This document shows, piece by piece, positions 15,353-23,784 of a stretch of 64,000 nt of DNA (position 1 is its first letter; each line of letters begins with the position of its first letter). The position numbers and the translations under genes were made by a program. Below the pieces are notes generated by a model that searched no databases, was not told the origin of the DNA, and saw only the letters and a list, made by a program, of their open reading frames with translations. The DNA is taken from positions 62,001 through 126,000 of the forward strand of contig NZ_CAADHO010000010.1 of the NCBI RefSeq assembly GCF_900699765.1, in the 5' to 3' direction. This stretch comes from Desulfoluna butyratoxydans. Lineage in GTDB: Bacteria; Desulfobacterota; Desulfobacteria; Desulfobacterales; Desulfolunaceae.

Positions 15353-16060
15353 TCAGATACCGAGGTACGCCTTTTTTACCTCTTCATTGGCCAGGAGGTT
15401 TTCGGCGGTGTCCGAGAGGGTCACGGCGCCGTTTTCCATGACATAACCGCGGTGGGCCGATTTCAGGGCCAGGTTGGCGTTCTGCTCCACAAGGAAGATG
15501 GTGGTGCCGCTCTCCTTGTTGATGCGGGTGATGATGTCAAAGATCTGGCGGATGATCAGGGGGGCCAGGCCCAGGGAGGGCTCGTCCAGCAGCAGGAGGC
15601 GCGGCCGCGCCATGAGGGCCCGTGAGATGGCCAGCATCTGCTGTTCGCCCCCAGAAAGGGTGCCGCCTGCCTGGTGGCGCCGCTCCTTGAGGATGGGGAA
15701 GAGGTCCATGACGTACTCAAGGTCCTGCCGGACCCCGGTTTTGTCCTCCCGGAGATAGGCGCCCATGTCGAGGTTTTCCAGGATGCTCAGCTGGGGGAAG
15801 ATGCGTCGCCCTTCGGGCACCTGGCAGAGGCCCATTTTGACGATTTTTTCCGGGCTCATGGCGTGGATTGGGACCCCGTCAAAGGTAATCTCCCCGGATC
15901 GGGGGGGCACCACACCGGAGATGGACATGAGGGTGGTGGTCTTGCCGGCCCCGTTGGCGCCGATGAGGGTGATGATTTCTCCCTCGTTGATCTCGATGGA
16001 GAGGTCCTTCAAGGCCTGGATGTTTCCGTAAAACGTGTTGATGTTGCTGATCTTAAGCAT
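15353..16060 (-). CDS. livF: branched-chain amino-acid ABC transporter ATPase LivF
   Basis: This 235-residue ABC ATPase is the second nucleotide-binding subunit of the HAAT-type amino-acid importer. It has Walker A GANGAGKTT, signature LSGGEQQM, Walker B LLLLDEPSLGLAP and the switch His in IFLVEQNA. The start overlaps the end of livG by 8 bp, so the two are translationally coupled. It is the last gene of the livKHMGF operon and ends facing the PilZ-like gene across a shared terminator. Confidence 0.94.
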   Translation of the reverse strand: MLKISNINTFYGNIQALKDLSIEINEGEIITLIGANGAGKTTTLMSISGVVPPRSGEITFDGVPIHAMSPEKIVKMGLCQVPEGRRIFPQLSILENLDMGAYLREDKTGVRQDLEYVMDLFPILKERRHQAGGTLSGGEQQMLAISRALMARPRLLLLDEPSLGLAPLIIRQIFDIITRINKESGTTIFLVEQNANLALKSAHRGYVMENGAVTLSDTAENLLANEEVKKAYLGI

Positions 16061-16850
16061 CGACCACCTCTTCTCCGAGATATGCCTTGATAACGGCGGG
16101 GTTGTTCTTGATCTCCATGGGGGTGCCGGTGGCGATCCTGCTTCCGTAGTCCATGACGTAGATGCGTTCGGAGAGGTTCATGACCAGCTTCATGTCGTGC
16201 TCGATGAGGAGGATGGTGATCTCCTCTTCATCCCGGATTTTCCGAATCAGGGTGTCGAGCTCCTGGGTCTCCTGGGGGTTCATGCCGGCGGCGGGTTCGT
16301 CCAGAAGCAGAAGGGCGGGGTCCGTGGCCATGGCCCGGGCAATCTCCAGGCGCCGCTGGGCCCCGTAGGGCAGGTTTTTGGCAAACTCGTCGGCCCAATC
16401 CGCCAGGTCCACCTTTTCAAGGAGCCCGTAGGCGTCGTCGGTGATCTGTTTCTCTTCCCGGCGGGCCGAAGGGGTCCGGGTCAGGGCGCTGAAGATACCG
16501 GACCGGGTCCGGATATGCCGTCCGATCATGACGTTTTCCAGCACCGTCATGTTCTGGAAGAGGCGGATATTCTGGAAGGTCCGGGTCATGCCGAGGGCGG
16601 CGATGCGGTTGGGCTTGATGCCGTTGATGCGGGTGGGGGGGCGGGTGCCGTCTCCCAGGAACACGTCTCCGCCGGTGGGGCTGTAGATGCCCGTCACGCA
16701 GTTGAAGAAGGTGGTCTTTCCCGCGCCGTTGGGTCCGATGAGGGCGACGATTTCGCCTTTTTCGATGGTCAGGTCCACATGGTTCAGGGCGCGGAGGCCT
16801 CCGAAGTCCATGGTGAGCTGCTTGACGTCCAGTATCGTTTCGGTGGCCAT
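16053..16850 (-). CDS. livG: branched-chain amino-acid ABC transporter ATPase LivG
   Basis: This 265-residue ABC ATPase shows Walker A GPNGAGKTT, a LivG-type insertion after it (VFLGDGTRPPTRING), a degenerate signature LPYGAQRRLEIA, and Walker B LLLLDEPAAGMNP. It pairs with LivF to power uptake of leucine, isoleucine, valine or related substrates. The start lies 1 bp after the livM stop. Confidence 0.94.
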   Translation of the reverse strand: MATETILDVKQLTMDFGGLRALNHVDLTIEKGEIVALIGPNGAGKTTFFNCVTGIYSPTGGDVFLGDGTRPPTRINGIKPNRIAALGMTRTFQNIRLFQNMTVLENVMIGRHIRTRSGIFSALTRTPSARREEKQITDDAYGLLEKVDLADWADEFAKNLPYGAQRRLEIARAMATDPALLLLDEPAAGMNPQETQELDTLIRKIRDEEEITILLIEHDMKLVMNLSERIYVMDYGSRIATGTPMEIKNNPAVIKAYLGEEVVDA

Positions 16851-16851
16851 G

Positions 16852-18105
16852 CTAGTTCCGTCCTCCCCTGTCGATCTTGTAAATCTTGCGTACGTTGGCG
16901 ATGATTCCCTGGGGGCGGAAGATCATCATCACCACCATGCTGGCGCCGAAGAGCAGCATGCGGTAGTTGCCCACCTCCCGGAGGTACTCGGGCAGGAGGA
17001 TGAGGATCAGGGCGCCGATGATGACCCCCAGAATGGACCCCATGCCCCCCAGGACCACGATGGACAGGATGATGGCAGACTCCATGAAGGTGAAGCTCTG
17101 GGGGTTGATGAAGCCTGTCTTGGCGGCAAACAGAACCCCGGCCATTCCCGCGAAAAAGGCGCTTAAGGCAAAGGCGGTGAGCTTGGTGCGGGTGATGTTG
17201 ATGCCCATGGCCTGGGAGGCGATCTCGTCTTCACGCATGGCCATGAGCGCCCTGCCGATGCGGGAGTTCTGGAGCCTGTAGGTGGCAAAGACCGTCAGGG
17301 CGGCCAGGCCCACGGCCAGGTAATAGACATACATGATGCCCTGCTGGGTGGTGAGTTCCATGCCGAAAAGGCCGGGTTTGGGGATCTGGGCGATGCCGCT
17401 GGGGCCGTGGGTGAGGGCGTCCCAGTTTTCCAGGGTGATGCGGGTCATCTCCCCGAAGCCCAGGGTGACGATGGCCAGGTAGTCTCCCCGCAGGCGCAGC
17501 ACCGGGATGCCCAGGGCGATGCCGAAGACGGTGGCCAGGATCCCGCCCAGGGGAAGGGCGGCCCAGAAGCCGATGCCGAAGTGCATGTTCAAAAGGGCGT
17601 AGGTGTAGGCTCCCACCGCGTAAAAGGCCACGTATCCCAGGTGAAGGAGCCCTGCCAGGCCCACGGCGATGTTGAGGCCGAGGCCCAGGATCACATACAT
17701 GAGGGCCGTGGTGAGGATGGTGGTCTGGTACTGGTTCACAAAGGGAAAGAGGAGGGCCGCCACCACCAGGAGTCCGTAGAAGGTGCGCTGGATCATGGGG
17801 TTGGATTCCCGGATGACCCCGTCCTTCGTGGGGCGGTCCGAGAGGGGGGCCTTTGCCATGCGCTTTGCAAGGCGGTTGCCGGTGAGCAGGGAGAGGGGGC
17901 TCTTGCCGGCGGCCTGGCTTTCCTGGAGGTAGCGCCAGATCAGGGAGACCAGAAAGCTCCCGATACCGATCATGAACATGTTGCGCCATCGCCAGGTGAT
18001 GGCGTTTTCAATGGTGTTTACCTTGATCACCATGATGGGAAAGGTGAGAAAGATAAACCAGAGGGCGACGACAAACGATTTTTTTATTTCAGATAACTTG
18101 AACAT
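16852..18105 (-). CDS. livM: branched-chain amino-acid ABC transporter permease LivM
   Basis: This 417-residue inner-membrane permease begins with an N-terminal extension with two hydrophobic helices (about residues 10-60). The LivM core follows from about 115, with the conserved LAGLLHLGYVAFYAVGAYTYALL and the cytoplasmic loop LRLRGDYLAIVTLGFGEM. The start at 18105 was chosen because AGGA lies 6 nt upstream; an in-frame ATG at 18123 is also possible. There is a 65-bp gap to livH containing a GC-rich hairpin. Confidence 0.92.
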   Translation of the reverse strand: MFKLSEIKKSFVVALWFIFLTFPIMVIKVNTIENAITWRWRNMFMIGIGSFLVSLIWRYLQESQAAGKSPLSLLTGNRLAKRMAKAPLSDRPTKDGVIRESNPMIQRTFYGLLVVAALLFPFVNQYQTTILTTALMYVILGLGLNIAVGLAGLLHLGYVAFYAVGAYTYALLNMHFGIGFWAALPLGGILATVFGIALGIPVLRLRGDYLAIVTLGFGEMTRITLENWDALTHGPSGIAQIPKPGLFGMELTTQQGIMYVYYLAVGLAALTVFATYRLQNSRIGRALMAMREDEIASQAMGINITRTKLTAFALSAFFAGMAGVLFAAKTGFINPQSFTFMESAIILSIVVLGGMGSILGVIIGALILILLPEYLREVGNYRMLLFGASMVVMMIFRPQGIIANVRKIYKIDRGGRN

Positions 18106-18170
18106 CCTGGGTCCTGTATCCATGGTTGCGGTTCCGAAGGACGGCCCGGCATGCGGCGGGCCGCACCCGA

Positions 18171-19079
18171 TCAAACCTTCTGGGTGGTGTTGCGCCCGAG
18201 GAGACCGGCAGGCCTGAAGATGAGAATCAGGACCAGCAGGGCAAAGGCGAAGACATCTTCATAATCGCTGGAGATGTAGCCGGTGGCCAGGCTCTCGGTC
18301 ATGCCGAGGACAAGCCCCCCGAGCACGGCTCCGGGGATGCTGCCGATGCCTCCGAGGACGGCTGCGGTGAAGGCTTTGATGCCCGCCATGAAGCCGATGT
18401 AAAAGTTGATCTGTCCCATCTGGGAGGCCACCAGCACACCGCCGATGGCGGCCAGGCTGGAGCCGATAACAAAGGTAAAGGAGATCACCTTGTTTACGGA
18501 GATGCCCACCAGCATCGCCATGGTACGGTCCTGGGCCGTGGCTCGCATGGCCTTGCCCATGGTGGTGTATTTGATGATGTAGGTCAAAAGCAGCATGATC
18601 ACCACGGTGGAGATGAGGATCACAAGGGAGGGGGAGCCGATGATATGGGAGTAGGGTTCCCAGAAGTCGAATTCGGGGATCAGTTCGGGAAAGGGGAGAA
18701 ACTTGTCGGTCTGGGCCAGAAGCACGTAGTTCTGGAGAAAGATGGACATACCGATGGCGCTGATGAGGGGAGAGAGCCTCGGGGCTTTCCTCAGGGGCTT
18801 GTAGGCCACCTTTTCCACGGTGAAGCCGTAGGCCGAGGCCCAGATGACGGCCGCCAGCCCCGCCATGATGACGATGGCCAGGTGCGGAAAGCCCAGGACC
18901 GTCAGGACGCTGGCGACGATGAGGGCGGTGTAGGCCCCCAGCATGTAGATTTCGCCGTGGGCAAAGTTGATCAATTCGATGATGCCGTACACCATGGTGT
19001 ACCCCAGGGCGATGAGGGCGTAGATACTGCCCTTCACCAGGCCTCCCAGAAAGAGTTCCAGAAAATACTCCAGATCCAT
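18171..19079 (-). CDS. livH: branched-chain amino-acid ABC transporter permease LivH
   Basis: This 302-residue polytopic inner-membrane protein carries the LivH hallmarks GLVKGSIYALIALGYTMVYG, INFAHGEIYMLGAY and a late GSIPGAVLGGLVLG. It forms the membrane channel with LivM. GGAG lies 8 nt upstream of the ATG. It is separated from livK by a perfect 11-bp hairpin. Confidence 0.94.
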   Translation of the reverse strand: MDLEYFLELFLGGLVKGSIYALIALGYTMVYGIIELINFAHGEIYMLGAYTALIVASVLTVLGFPHLAIVIMAGLAAVIWASAYGFTVEKVAYKPLRKAPRLSPLISAIGMSIFLQNYVLLAQTDKFLPFPELIPEFDFWEPYSHIIGSPSLVILISTVVIMLLLTYIIKYTTMGKAMRATAQDRTMAMLVGISVNKVISFTFVIGSSLAAIGGVLVASQMGQINFYIGFMAGIKAFTAAVLGGIGSIPGAVLGGLVLGMTESLATGYISSDYEDVFAFALLVLILIFRPAGLLGRNTTQKV

Positions 19080-19120
19080 ATGTCCGTCTCCAACGGCCCT
19101 AACGTGGCCGGTCCTGCTTT

Positions 19121-19147
19121 GGGGCGGGCCCTTTACGGGCCCGCCCC
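19121..19147 (-). other. mRNA hairpin between livK and livH
   Basis: A perfect 11-bp stem GGGGCGGGCCC/GGGCCCGCCCC with a 5-nt loop lies between livK and livH and has no T-run. Such hairpins commonly protect the binding-protein mRNA and set its excess over the permease. Confidence 0.6.
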
Positions 19148-19182
19148 TGTTTGATGTTGCGGTCAGGCATTAGGGGCCGGTC

Positions 19183-20313
19183 TTAGTTCAGCTCGACAAA
19201 TTTGCCGCCCTGAACCCGGTACATGGTGAAGCCCACGCCGATGGGGTCGCCCTTTTCGTCGAAACGGATCTTGCCCAGGGGGGTGTCCACATCTTCGGTT
19301 CTCAGGGCCTTGACAACGGCGTCGTAGTCGGTGGAACCGGCTTTTTCAACGGCATTGAGGATGGCCAGGGTGGCGGCGTACGCTTCCAGGTAGAAGGCAC
19401 CGGGGTCTTCGCCGAAGGCCTTCAGGTGCTGCTCCTTGGCTTTGATGGCAAGGGGGTTTTTGGAGTAGTCCATGGGACCGGAGACGTAGACGCCTTCGGC
19501 ATCTTTGCCCGCCACCTTGATGAAGGTCTCGTCCTTGAGGCCGTCGGCACCCACAAACAGGGATTTTACCTTCTTTTTGTTCATCTGGCGGATGATCTTG
19601 GAGGCGTCGGAGTGGTAGCCACCCCAGATGACAACATCGGCGCGGGAGCGCTTCACCTTCTGGACAATGGGGCCGAAGCTGACGGACCCGGAGGTGACGC
19701 CTTCAAAGAGAACCACCTCGGCCTTGGGGCTGGCCTCCACAAATTCTTTGGCCAGCAGGGCCGCGCCTTTGCCGTAGTCGCCCTTGTCGTGGAGGATGGC
19801 GATTTTTTTGGCGCCCAAGGTTTCGATGACGAATTTGACCTGGAGCTCGGCCTGGACTTTGTCGTGGGCGATGGTGCGGAAGAAGTTGGGGTAGTCGCCG
19901 CTTACGGTGAGGTCCGGAGCGGTGGCGGACGGGGAGATGCAGACAAGACCGGCGCCGTTGTAAATGCCCAGGGCTGCCTTGGTGGCGCCGCTGCAGATGT
20001 GGCCGAGGACGATGTCCACGTTGCTGGTGACGAGTTTGGTGGCGGTACTTGCGGCCACTTCGGGCTTGCAGACGTCGTCTTCGGTGATCAGCTCAACCTG
20101 TTTTCCGAGGACGCCGCCGGCGGCGTTGATATCGGCGACAACAAAGCGGGCGGCGTTGACCGTGGGAAGACCGTAGGAGGCGAGGTCCCCACTGTGAGCG
20201 CCTGCGACCCCGAGCTTGATGGTGTCAGCCGCAAACACCTGGCCAGCTGTGAGACACAGCGCGAACAATACCGACAATACCGTAGCGGTTAAAGAAATAC
20301 GAAACCGTTTCAT
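19183..20313 (-). CDS. livK: branched-chain amino-acid ABC transporter substrate-binding protein
   Basis: This 376-residue periplasmic binding protein has a signal peptide (hydrophobic residues 7-27, cleavage near VFA/ADT). The mature protein begins IKLGVAGAHSGDLASYG, typical of the Leu/Ile/Val-binding family, and continues with GHICSGATKAALGIYN and ISPSATAPDLT. GGGAG lies 4 nt before the ATG. It is the first gene of the operon. The exact amino acid bound cannot be told by eye. Confidence 0.93.
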   Translation of the reverse strand: MKRFRISLTATVLSVLFALCLTAGQVFAADTIKLGVAGAHSGDLASYGLPTVNAARFVVADINAAGGVLGKQVELITEDDVCKPEVAASTATKLVTSNVDIVLGHICSGATKAALGIYNGAGLVCISPSATAPDLTVSGDYPNFFRTIAHDKVQAELQVKFVIETLGAKKIAILHDKGDYGKGAALLAKEFVEASPKAEVVLFEGVTSGSVSFGPIVQKVKRSRADVVIWGGYHSDASKIIRQMNKKKVKSLFVGADGLKDETFIKVAGKDAEGVYVSGPMDYSKNPLAIKAKEQHLKAFGEDPGAFYLEAYAATLAILNAVEKAGSTDYDAVVKALRTEDVDTPLGKIRFDEKGDPIGVGFTMYRVQGGKFVELN

Positions 20314-20439
20314 GAGTCTCCCTTTTGATTGGAATTGAGTGAAAAACCGAATTAAATTTGCAAAACAACACCAAATCGTGCACCCTTGTATTTTCTTGGT
20401 AAGTCAAGATGTGGGGGGACGAGTCAGTAATCTTTTTTC

Positions 20440-20466
20440 ATAATATAACCTTTGCGTAAAAGTCAA
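20440..20466 (-). promoter_or_regulatory. possible promoter of the liv operon
   Basis: The minus strand has -35 TTGACT (20461-20466) and -10 TATTAT (20440-20445), but the spacer is only 15 bp. This gives a leader of about 120 nt to livK. Confidence 0.35.
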
Positions 20467-20700
20467 TTGTAATTACGTGAAACATTGGGGAGGTGGGTGA
20501 GAATATCCTTAAGTATTTCAGGTGGTTTCTTTTGTATTTACAGAGTTTTACTTGACAGGGCCATGGCCATGGCATAGGCTTGAAAAAACGGGAATTATGA
20601 TTCCCTATCATCCGTGAAACGGATGGCCTCGGGAACCTGTTGTCAAGGCTCTCGAGAGATACGGGCCCCATTGTCCATATTTTTCCGTGATGACGGCTCG

Positions 20701-20730
20701 TTGACTCGATTTATTTGGTTTTAGTAGATT
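20701..20730 (+). promoter_or_regulatory. possible promoter of the CBS-ACT gene
   Basis: The plus strand has -35 TTGACT (20701-20706), an 18-bp spacer and -10 TAGATT (20725-20730), about 135 bp upstream of the start. Confidence 0.4.
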
Positions 20731-20864
20731 AAAAATAAGATTTGTATTACTTATATTGATGTGTAGATCAGCAATGACAGGCTTGGAGAGGGGGCGTGCC
20801 TTTTAGGAATGGCGCGGGCGTGTTTCCTTGAAAATCCATTCTTTACCACGAGGGAGCAGTTATT

Positions 20865-21536
20865 ATGTACGTTGGCAGAATCATGCACACCAACCTGATT
20901 ACGGTTAAGCCTGAAACCACCATCAAACAGGCGATGGACCTGCTTAAGGAACATCACATCGAACACCTGGTCGTCCTTGATGATGCGGGCAATCTCAAAG
21001 GGATCCTGTCGGACAGGGACGTCAAGGCCAACCTGGCCTCTCCGGCGACCACCTTCAGCACCCATGAACTCAATTACCTTCTGGACCAGGTGACGGTGGG
21101 GATGATCATGGTGAAGAACGTGATCACCGTGACGCCTGGGACCCCGGTGGAAGACGCCGCCCTTGTGATTCGCGAAAACGAGATCAGCTCGCTGCCCGTG
21201 ATGAAAGAGGGGCGTCCCGTGGGGATCGTCACCAAGACGGACGTCATGGGGGTGCTCATGGACGCCATCGGACTGGGGGAAGAGAACGAGAGGCTCATCG
21301 TGCTGGTGAGGAACCGTCTGGGCATGATCGCCGACATCACAAGTCGGCTGCGTGACGAGAGCATCAATATTGCGAGCCTGATCACCTGGCCGGAGAAAGG
21401 GCTCGAGGGGGTCTATCAGCTGGTGATCCGTGTGCACGGGCGGGACAAGGCCAAGGCTGTCCAGGTCCTGGAGTCCATGGGTCTTAAAGTGATCACCGGG
21501 TATGTCGAGGATCACTCTTCGTACGTATCCGATTGA
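20865..21536 (+). CDS. CBS-pair and ACT domain protein (AcuB-like)
   Basis: This 223-residue cytoplasmic regulator has two CBS motifs (about residues 5-60, MHTNLITVKPETTIKQAM to GILSDRDV; and 78-135, VKNVITVTPGTPVEDAA to GIVTKTDVMG). A C-terminal ACT domain (about 143-215, VRNRLGMIADITSRLRDE) follows. CBS pairs bind adenosine nucleotides and ACT domains bind amino acids, so it may sense both. The order matches AcuB-type proteins. GGGAG lies 8 nt before the ATG. A small DUF4404 gene follows about 100 bp later with its own ribosome site. Confidence 0.85.
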   Translation: MYVGRIMHTNLITVKPETTIKQAMDLLKEHHIEHLVVLDDAGNLKGILSDRDVKANLASPATTFSTHELNYLLDQVTVGMIMVKNVITVTPGTPVEDAALVIRENEISSLPVMKEGRPVGIVTKTDVMGVLMDAIGLGEENERLIVLVRNRLGMIADITSRLRDESINIASLITWPEKGLEGVYQLVIRVHGRDKAKAVQVLESMGLKVITGYVEDHSSYVSD

Positions 21537-21639
21537 TGGGCGGGTCCAACCCGGATGCTTCACGGGCAACGACCGGTAAGGTCATGACAGCCGGTTGCTG
21601 TGGCGTATCCGGGGGAAGTGCCCGACAAGGAGGCACACC

Positions 21640-21972
21640 ATGATTGAAAGCACCATGAAGCGTATCGAGGCTCTGCTTGAATCGGCAGATCAGATGGATC
21701 CGGTCAGGCGGCAGGAACTCCAGAAGCTCCTGGAGACACTCAAGGATGAGGTGAGGATCCTTGCGGAGAGCAACCAGGAGGAGGCGGAGAGCATTGCCGG
21801 GTTCACCGGGCTCACCACCCATGAGGTGGTACGGAAAAGCCCCGATCCCAAGCTGGTCTCCATTTCATCCGAGGGGCTCATGGCCTCGGTGGAGGGGCTG
21901 GAGGCGTCGCACCCCAGGCTGGTGTCGGCGGTCAACGCCCTGTGTACCTTTTTTTCGAATATGGGGATTTAA
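21640..21972 (+). CDS. DUF4404 family small protein
   Basis: This encodes 110 residues with a helical, acidic N-terminal half (IEALLESADQMDPVRRQELQ). The C-terminus ASHPRLVSAVNALCTFFSNMGI matches the end of DUF4404 proteins, which read like HP(R/T)L...L.NMGI. There is no signal or membrane segment. AAGGAGG precedes the ATG at 21640; an in-frame start 45 nt earlier has no ribosome site. Its function is unknown. It ends at a strong terminator. Confidence 0.7.
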   Translation: MIESTMKRIEALLESADQMDPVRRQELQKLLETLKDEVRILAESNQEEAESIAGFTGLTTHEVVRKSPDPKLVSISSEGLMASVEGLEASHPRLVSAVNALCTFFSNMGI

Positions 21973-22031
21973 ACGGTGGGTTGACGGCGGCCCGGGAGTG
22001 TCCGGGTTGCCGGTGCCTGTGTAAGTTCAAG

Positions 22032-22068
22032 GCGGGTGCAGCACCATGGGTGCTGCGCCCGCTTTTTT
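22032..22068 (+). terminator. intrinsic terminator after the DUF4404 gene
   Basis: Arms 22032-22045 and 22049-22062 (one G-T pair) form a stem of about 14 bp, followed by six T residues. Confidence 0.85.
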
Positions 22069-22097
22069 GTGTGGTACTTCGGCTTGAGACAGAGTGC

Positions 22098-23417
22098 TCA
22101 GGGTCGGGTGTAGGCCGGTTCGCCCAGGATGTGGGTGGCGGCCACAAAGCGGTCGTCCCCCAGGATCATCAGCACGAAGAGGAGCTCTTCAAGGCTTTCG
22201 GCCCGCTGGGCACGACGCGCCGAAATGGGCGTGGCCTCGGGGTCGATGACCACAAAGTCGGCCTCGGCCCCTTGCCGGAAGGTGCCGACGGCGTGTTCCA
22301 GTCCCAGGGTGCGGGCCCCGCCCAGGGTGGCAAGGTAAAAGGCGGTGGTGGCTGATAAGGGGGTGCGGCAGAGCTGGCACACCTTGAACCCTTCGGCCAT
22401 GGTGTGGAACGGGGAAAAGGAGGTACCGCCGCCCACGTCGCTTCCCAGCCCCACGGGGATGCGGTGCCTCTCGGCGTTGTCCATGCGGAAGAGGCCGCTG
22501 CCCAGGAACAGGTTGGAGGAGGGGCAGAACGACACCGAGGCGCCGCTCCGGGTCAGGTGTTCATACTCCTCTTCACCCAGGTGGATGGCGTGGGCGAACA
22601 CCGACCCCTTGCCCACGAGCCGGAACCGGTCGTAGACGTCCAGGTAGTTTGCAGCTTCCGGAAAGAGCTCCCGCACCGTGCGGATCTCCTCGTGGTTTTC
22701 CGAAAGATGGGTGTGCATGATCAGGCCGTCGGCCTGGGTCATGAGCTCTCCGGCGGCTTCCAGCTGCTCGCGGGTGGAGGTGACGGCAAAGCGCGGGGTC
22801 ACGGCATAGCCCAGGCGCCCGGTGCCGTGCCAGCGGTCGATGAGGTCGCGGCTTTCGTCGTAGGCCGACTCCGGGGTGTCGGTGAGGGGGGCAGGGGCGT
22901 TGCGATCCATGAGGGTCTTGCCGGTGATGAATCGGAGCCTGCGCTTTTGTGCCTCCTGAAAAAGGGCCTCGGCGGACCCGGCGTGGACCGTGGCCATGGC
23001 AAGGGCCGTGGTGGTGCCGTTTTTCAGGGTCTCGTCAAAGAACCGGGTCGCTCCTTTTTGGCAGACCTTTTCATCGGCGAACCGCTGCTCCTCGGGGAAG
23101 GTGTAGGTGTCGAGCCAGTCCAGGAGCTCGATGCTGTTGGAGGCGATGACCGAGAGCTGCGGGGGGTGGATGTGGGTGTCGACAAAGCCGGGCATGATCA
23201 GCTTGCCTGAGTAGTCGTACCAGGTGGGCTCGGCGTCGTGGGGGATGGGGGCGCCGTTTCGGTCTCCGGCGTACAGCACGGAGCCGTCTTGGATGAGGAG
23301 AAGGCCGTCCGGGTGGTGGTGCCAGGCCTTTTTCCCTTTGCTCCTGGGGTCTTCCGTGAAGTAAAGGATATTTCCTTTTACAGCAATGAATTGCCTGTTT
23401 TTTTCTTGAGTGGACAT
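22098..23417 (-). CDS. guaD: guanine deaminase
   Basis: This cytoplasmic amidohydrolase converts guanine to xanthine. The 439-residue length matches E. coli GuaD. It shows the metal site PGFVDTHIHPPQ, the later His motifs MHTHLSENHEE and FAHAIHLGEEE, CPSSNLFLGSGLF and GLGSDVGGGTSFSPF with the catalytic Asp. It is divergent from the BMP transporter operon that contains gpt, which takes xanthine to XMP; the two form a salvage route. The sequence before the ATG is A-rich (AAATAAAATAAAA) and has no Shine-Dalgarno, so translation may rely on an unstructured leader. Confidence 0.93.
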   Translation of the reverse strand: MSTQEKNRQFIAVKGNILYFTEDPRSKGKKAWHHHPDGLLLIQDGSVLYAGDRNGAPIPHDAEPTWYDYSGKLIMPGFVDTHIHPPQLSVIASNSIELLDWLDTYTFPEEQRFADEKVCQKGATRFFDETLKNGTTTALAMATVHAGSAEALFQEAQKRRLRFITGKTLMDRNAPAPLTDTPESAYDESRDLIDRWHGTGRLGYAVTPRFAVTSTREQLEAAGELMTQADGLIMHTHLSENHEEIRTVRELFPEAANYLDVYDRFRLVGKGSVFAHAIHLGEEEYEHLTRSGASVSFCPSSNLFLGSGLFRMDNAERHRIPVGLGSDVGGGTSFSPFHTMAEGFKVCQLCRTPLSATTAFYLATLGGARTLGLEHAVGTFRQGAEADFVVIDPEATPISARRAQRAESLEELLFVLMILGDDRFVAATHILGEPAYTRP

Positions 23418-23457
23418 TTTTATTTTATTTCACATGTTTTTGTAATACATATCGTGG

Positions 23458-23584
23458 TTCCGGTACCTTGGGTGATGTATGCGTCACGGGCAATGTCTGG
23501 GCCGAAAGCTGCAAGGTCCGGAAAAGAAGGATATCTCGTGTGCCTGTCATGGCATGGGCACAGGAGCTGTGCAGGTGTTTTTTT
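23458..23584 (+). ncRNA. candidate structured leader RNA with terminator platform
   Basis: Bases 23458-23470 and 23512-23523 pair as a 12-bp stem with one bulge and enclose a 41-nt domain with at least one inner hairpin (GTGA/TCAC at 23472-23487). Downstream, GCACAG/CTGTGC (23558-23572) forms a terminator-like stem ahead of eight T residues, while a TGTGCC/GGCACA pairing would use the same GCACA bases and block it. This resembles a riboswitch or attenuator upstream of the purine transporter operon. No known consensus was recognised, and the element could instead act on the guaD transcript. Confidence 0.3.
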
Positions 23585-23784
23585 GTTGCCCAGGGGGAAT
23601 GCCCGGGGGCTTGGAATTTTGACGCGACGGACAGATTAACCATTTTCATCCGGGAAATGCAAGGATTCTCTCTTTTCTACGGATTCAGGCGGCTTTGGTC
23701 TTGCTGAATGCAGGACTTTCATATATTTCGAGTGCGTCACAGTTCATTTATGATTGCACCAAACTACACACGTGGAGGATGTAC

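Larger units (their letters stand above)
20314..20864. other. divergent intergenic region with promoters and small hairpins
   Basis: This 551-bp AT-rich region lies between livK and the CBS-ACT gene. It holds candidate promoters at 20440-20466 (minus), 20552-20580 (plus) and 20701-20730 (plus). Past the second promoter there are three small hairpins: GGGAAT/ATTCCC near 20590, CATCCG/CGGATG near 20609 and CTCTCGAGAG near 20649. No protein-coding frame was convincing. Confidence 0.35.

Noticed and set aside
23418..23784. Classical purine riboswitch before the purine transporter operon
   Set aside because: The conserved core (TATAAT..., GTTTCTACC, CCGTAAA, GACTA) is not present; only an unassigned structured element was kept.
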